Positions 60,706 through 64,000 of a stretch of 64,000 nt of DNA are shown here, piece after piece. Location of the stretch: contig NZ_JAGGOT010000013.1 in assembly GCF_018614195.1 (NCBI RefSeq), forward strand, positions 124,339 through 188,338, read 5' to 3'. Every line of letters begins with the position of its first letter. The stretch's first letter is position 1. The notes under the pieces are model-generated. The model searched no databases and was not told where the DNA came from. It worked only from the letters and a program-made list of their open reading frames with translations. The translations under genes were made by a program, and so were the position numbers. Source of the DNA: Streptomyces sp. ISL-43 (lineage in GTDB: Bacteria; Actinomycetota; Actinomycetes; Streptomycetales; Streptomycetaceae).

Positions 60706-61008
60706 ATGATCGGCAACCTGAAGCCCCTCGAGATCCTCCTGATCGTCGCCGTGATCTTCCTGCTGTTCGGTGCCAAGAAGCTTCCCGACATGGCCCGCTC
60801 GCTCGGCAAGTCCGCCCGCATCCTCAAGAGCGAGGCGAAGGCGATGAAGAAGGAGGGCGAGGCGGAGGACGCTTCCGCCGCCTCCACCGCTTCCTCCGTC
60901 GCCGACCAGGCCCCGCAGCAGGCGGCCCCGCGCACCATCCAGGCCTCGCCCGGTGACGTCACCAGCGCGCGGCCGGTCAGCGAGCCCAACCACACCACCC
61001 AGAGCTGA
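60706..61008 (+). CDS. tatA: Sec-independent protein translocase protein TatA
   Basis: A 100-residue pore-forming subunit of the twin-arginine translocase for folded proteins. The N-terminal helix ([22 protein letters not shown], about 1-22) is followed by the hinge and amphipathic helix [20 protein letters not shown] and a disordered Ser/Ala/Gln-rich tail. The FGAKKLPD motif is diagnostic. GAGAAGGAAG is the ribosome site. tatC follows 53 nt downstream; tatB is expected elsewhere. Confidence 0.96.
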   Translation: MIGNLKPLEILLIVAVIFLLFGAKKLPDMARSLGKSARILKSEAKAMKKEGEAEDASAASTASSVADQAPQQAAPRTIQASPGDVTSARPVSEPNHTTQS

Positions 61009-61061
61009 CTCCGGCCGCCCTAGGTCGCGCCAGTCATCTGCATCGAGACAAGGGACGTGGG

Positions 61062-62027
61062 TTGCTCAAGTCTGCCCGCAAGCAGGAGAAGACGGACCAG
61101 AAGGCAAAGGACGCCGAAGGGCGCATGCCTCTTGTCGAGCACCTGCGTGAGCTGAGAAACCGGCTGATGAAGGCGGTCCTTGCGGTCCTCGTGATCACCG
61201 CCGTGGCCGCGTTCTTCTACAAGGACCTCATCGACTTCATGATGAAGCCGATCCTGGACTCCGTCGGCTGCACCAACGGCGTGGTCGAGCAGCGCAACGG
61301 CCATCCCTGTGCCGACATGACGGTCAACGGCCTCATCGCGCCGTTCTCCATCGCCCTGAAGGTCTCGCTCACCGCCGGTGTGGTGCTCTCCGCGCCGGTG
61401 TGGCTCTACCAGCTGTGGGCCTTCGTGGCCCCGGGTCTGCACAGTCACGAGAAGAAGTACGCCGTGGGCTTCGTGGCGGTCGGCGCTCCGCTGTTCGGCG
61501 CGGGCGCGGTCCTCGCGTACAAGGTCCTGCCGCAGACCGCGGTGATCCTTCTGGAGTTCACCCCCGAGAACGCGCGCAACCTGCTGCCGGTCGACGACTA
61601 CCTCGACCTGATCACGCGCATGGTCCTCGTCTTCGGCCTGGCCTTCGAGCTGCCGCTGCTGCTGATCCTGCTCAACTTCACCGGGGTGCTGACCGCGAAG
61701 CGGCTCGGGGGCTGGTGGCGCGCCATGGTGCTGGGCATCACGGTCTTCGCCGCCTTCGCGACGCCCACCGGTGACCCGCTGACCATGCTGGCGCTGGCCG
61801 CGCCGATCGTCACCCTGTACTTCATCGCGCTGGGCATCTGCCTGGTCAACGACCGCCGGCGGGCGCGCGGCAACCCCGACGCGGACCTCGACGACGACGA
61901 GGCCGCCGAGCTGGACCTGACCCCGGCGGCCCTCGGCGAGATCGAGCCCGTGGCGGCTTCGGGCGCCCTGCCCGGGCAGGACGACGGCGGCCGTCAGCGG
62001 ATCAACGGCTACGACGACGCCACCTGA
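61062..62027 (+). CDS. tatC: Sec-independent protein translocase protein TatC
   Basis: A 321-residue membrane receptor for twin-arginine signal peptides. It starts at TTG 61062 (GGGACGTGG upstream). The conserved N-terminal MPLVEHLRELRNRLMKAVLA (about 24-43) is followed by six membrane helices. FTPENARNLLPVDDYLDL is the typical periplasmic loop; the C-terminus is acidic (DADLDDDEAAELDLTP). Operon with tatA. Confidence 0.96.
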   Translation: MLKSARKQEKTDQKAKDAEGRMPLVEHLRELRNRLMKAVLAVLVITAVAAFFYKDLIDFMMKPILDSVGCTNGVVEQRNGHPCADMTVNGLIAPFSIALKVSLTAGVVLSAPVWLYQLWAFVAPGLHSHEKKYAVGFVAVGAPLFGAGAVLAYKVLPQTAVILLEFTPENARNLLPVDDYLDLITRMVLVFGLAFELPLLLILLNFTGVLTAKRLGGWWRAMVLGITVFAAFATPTGDPLTMLALAAPIVTLYFIALGICLVNDRRRARGNPDADLDDDEAAELDLTPAALGEIEPVAASGALPGQDDGGRQRINGYDDAT

Positions 62028-62050
62028 CCCGGCGGGGTAGATTCCCGTGC

Positions 62051-62940
62051 GTGAGTGCTGAGATCACCCTCTTCGTCAATCCCACCGCCGGACGCGGCCG
62101 GGGCGCGCACGCCGCGCAGCCGGCCGCTTCCGCGCTCCGGGACGCGGGTTTTTCCGTACGGACCGTCGTGGGCGCGGATGCCCCCGACGCGCTGGAGCGG
62201 CTGCGCGGAGCCGTCCGGGGCGGCACCGGCGCGGTCGTCGCGCTCGGCGGCGACGGCATGGTCTCCCTGGCGCTGCAGGCGCTCGCCGGGACCCTGGTAC
62301 CCCTCGGGGTGGTCGCGGTGGGCACCGGGAACGACTTCGCACGGGCCATGGGGCTGCCCGTGGGGGATCCCGCGCGCGCGGGGCGGCTGGCCGCCGAGGT
62401 GCTCAAGGAGGGCGGGGTCCGCGAGATCGACCTCGGCCGGGTCGGCGGGGGCACCTGGTACGGGACCGTGCTGTGCTCGGGCTTCGACTCGCGGGTCAAC
62501 GACCGGGGCAACCGGATGCGGCTGCCGTTGGGGAAGTTCAAGTACGACCTGGCCATCGCGCTGGAGCTCGCCGCCTTCCGGCCCTTCCCGTACCGGATCA
62601 CCCTCGACGACGGCCCGCCATCGAGACCGAGGCCACGCTGGTGGCCGTCGGCAACGGCTCCTCCTACGGCGGCGGTATGCGCATCTGCGCGGACGCGCGG
62701 CCGGACGACGGCCTGTTCGACGTCACCGTCGTCGGGGACTGCAGCCGGACGACTCTGCTGAAGGTCTTCCCGCAGGTCTACAAGGGGACCCATCTCGGCC
62801 ACCCGAAGGTCACCGTCCACCGGGCCGCGAAGGTGACCCTGGAGGCGGCCGGCAGCACGGCCTACGCGGACGGCGAGCCGCTGGGACCACTGCCGGTGAC
62901 CGCCCACTGCGTCCCCGGGGCCTTGCGGCTCCTGGCGTAG
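62051..62940 (+). pseudogene. diacylglycerol kinase family lipid kinase, frameshifted
   Basis: The N-terminal half reads correctly from GTG 62051: VSAEITLFVNPTAGRGRGAH (phosphate-binding loop), VVALGGDGMVSLALQALAG (GGDG nucleotide loop) and VGTGNDFARAMGLPV. At about 62617-62620 the frame breaks: the sequence after LDDGPP becomes nonsense, while the +1 frame resumes as AIETEATLVAVGNGSSYGGG and continues to TAG at 62938-62940. Insertion of one G in CCCGCC would restore a single 296-residue protein. TAGATT ends 7 nt before the GTG, so leaderless expression is likely. It may be a true mutation or a base-calling error in a GC run. Confidence 0.85.
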
Positions 62941-63029
62941 GACGACTGAGCGGGGCGGGAGCACGGTCCTTCGGGGGATGCCGAAGAACGGCGTAGGACG
63001 GTCGGAGCTCGTCATAAAGATCGCGACTG

Positions 63030-63052
63030 TTGTCAGAGGCGGCGGGTAGGCT
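63030..63052 (+). promoter_or_regulatory. PafBC-dependent (RecA-NDp) type promoter
   Basis: TTGTCAGAG (63030-63038), exactly 8 bp, TAGGCT (63047-63052), then 10 nt to the ATG. The consensus of the LexA-independent DNA-damage promoter is TTGTCRGTG-N8-TANNNT; only one base differs. Confidence 0.65.
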
Positions 63053-63062
63053 CGAAGACAAG

Positions 63063-64000
63063 ATGACCGAAGAACTCTCTCCCGCCGAGCGGTACGCCGC
63101 TGCCCGGATCCGCGCCGCCGAAGAGGCCACCGCCCTGGCCCCCTTCCGCGAGATGTACGAATTCGATCTGGATCCGTACCAGATCGAGGCCTGCAAGGCA
63201 CTGGAGGCCGGCAAGGGCGTCCTGGTGGCCGCCCCGACCGGCTCGGGCAAGACGATCGTCGGCGAGTTCGCCGTGCACCTGGCCCTGCAGCAGGGCCGCA
63301 AGTGCTTCTACACGACGCCCATCAAGGCCCTGTCGAACCAGAAGTACGCCGATCTCGCCAAGCGCTACGGGGCCGACAAGGTCGGCCTGCTCACCGGTGA
63401 CAACAGCGTCAACTCCGAGGCTCCCGTGGTCGTCATGACCACCGAGGTGCTCCGCAACATGCTGTACGCGGGCTCGCAGTCGCTGACCGGCCTCGGCTAC
63501 GTCGTGATGGACGAGGTCCACTACCTTTCCGACCGGTTCCGCGGAGCCGTCTGGGAGGAAGTGATCATCCACCTTCCGGAGTCGGTGACCCTGGTCTCGC
63601 TCTCCGCCACCGTCTCCAACGCCGAGGAGTTCGGCGACTGGCTCGACACCGTGCGCGGCGACACCGAGGTGATCGTCTCCGAGGAGCGGCCCGTACCGCT
63701 GTGGCAGCACGTCATGGCCGGCCGGCGCATCTACGACCTCTTCGAGGAGGAGTCCGACCACGGCGGCCGCGGCTCCGCGCGCCGCGAGGTCAACCCCGAC
63801 CTGCTGCGGATGGCGCGCGAGGAGAACACCAGCCGGTACAACCCGAAGGACCGGCGGCGCGGAAAGATGGTCCGCGAGGCCGACCGCGAGCGCGAGCGGC
63901 GCTTGCGCGGCCGGATCTGGACGCCCTCGCGGCCCGAGGTCATCGCCCGCCTGGAGGGTGACGGGCTGCTGCCCGCCATCAACTTCATCTTCAGCCGGGC
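63063..64000 (+). CDS. Ski2-like DEAD/DEAH-box helicase (HelY/Mtr4-like), partial
   Basis: Superfamily 2 RNA/DNA helicase; 312 residues visible before the window ends. Motifs in order: Q-like FDLDPYQIEACKALEAG, Walker A VAAPTGSGKT (about 55-64), TTPIKALSNQKYADL (Ia), VGLLTGDNSVNSEA, VVMTTEVLRNMLYAG, VMDEVHYLSD (DEVH Walker B, about 143-152), SLSATVSNAEEFGDWL (SAT). A basic linker with RERERRLRGR follows. Mycobacterial relatives (HelY) also lie after tatC. Its promoter matches the PafBC type, so damage-inducible expression is plausible. Confidence 0.93.
   Translation, partial: MTEELSPAERYAAARIRAAEEATALAPFREMYEFDLDPYQIEACKALEAGKGVLVAAPTGSGKTIVGEFAVHLALQQGRKCFYTTPIKALSNQKYADLAKRYGADKVGLLTGDNSVNSEAPVVVMTTEVLRNMLYAGSQSLTGLGYVVMDEVHYLSDRFRGAVWEEVIIHLPESVTLVSLSATVSNAEEFGDWLDTVRGDTEVIVSEERPVPLWQHVMAGRRIYDLFEEESDHGGRGSARREVNPDLLRMAREENTSRYNPKDRRRGKMVREADRERERRLRGRIWTPSRPEVIARLEGDGLLPAINFIFSR

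Overview
The window reads as chromosomal DNA of a Streptomyces species. It is very GC-rich with codons ending almost always in G or C, and GTG starts are common. It carries a chaplin pair, the mycothiol ligase mshC, a complete Pup-proteasome locus with pafBC, a glycerol (gyl/glp) operon with its IclR regulator, F420-type oxidoreductases and many apparently leaderless genes. From about 12 kb to the end the order (chaplins, CorA, phosphatase, DUF3090, SCO1664 family, mshC, PAC2, glpD-glpK-glpF, gylR, metH, arc/mpa, dop, pup, prcB, prcA, pafA, pafBC, tatAC) matches, from memory, the core-chromosome order of Streptomyces coelicolor around SCO1630-SCO1677. This is therefore mostly conserved core genome, not a mobile island.

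Layout. 1-11.5 kb is the more variable part. It holds an Old Yellow Enzyme reductase divergent from a MerR regulator, an acyl-CoA dehydrogenase plus kinase-like phosphotransferase pair next to a broken acetate transporter gene, an MBL-fold hydrolase and a histidine-rich metal-binding protein. It continues with an overlapping Nudix/DUF202 operon, a flavoprotein dehydrogenase, an unknown protein and an amino-acid permease. 11.5-22.5 kb has a PhnA-like protein, tRNA-Leu(GAG), an M20 peptidase, two chaplins, a RecD2-like protein that has lost its Walker A motif, an aldo/keto reductase, an F420-type monooxygenase, a ferritin-like protein and CorA. 22.5-27.2 kb is a short phosphatase-DUF3090-kinase-like-mshC run converging on a PAC2 protein. 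27.3-32.5 kb is the glycerol regulon. 32.7-45.7 kb has metH, a HAD phosphatase, two tandem peptide-binding lipoproteins, an orphan response regulator, a RecB-like nuclease, a site-2 protease and trmI. 45.7-60.3 kb is the Pup-proteasome locus. 60.3-64 kb is tatA, tatC, a frameshifted lipid kinase gene and a Ski2-like helicase cut by the window edge.

How the parts work together. Pup (ending GGE) is ligated to lysines by PafA, removed by Dop, recognised by the coiled-coil ATPase Arc/Mpa and fed to the PrcBA 20S core. PafB and PafC are WYL-domain transcription factors of the LexA-independent DNA-damage response. The helicase gene at the end of the window has a promoter that fits the PafBC-dependent (RecA-NDp) consensus with its exact spacing, so a regulator and a likely target sit about 3 kb apart. 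In the glycerol operon two 17-bp palindromes, one before gylR and one over the glpF promoter, look like the GylR operator. Several genes (Old Yellow Enzyme, phosphatase, trmI, pafA and others) have a -10 hexamer 6-8 nt before the start codon and no Shine-Dalgarno, i.e. leaderless mRNAs.

I found no CRISPR array, insertion sequence, prophage, rRNA or replication origin. The most unusual items are the PafBC-type promoter, the degenerate RecD2-like protein, the HNH (endonuclease VII) gene overlapping prcB inside the proteasome operon, the single-domain long chaplin with an 18-bp repeat, the two broken genes, and a stretch of metH with codon use unlike its neighbours.
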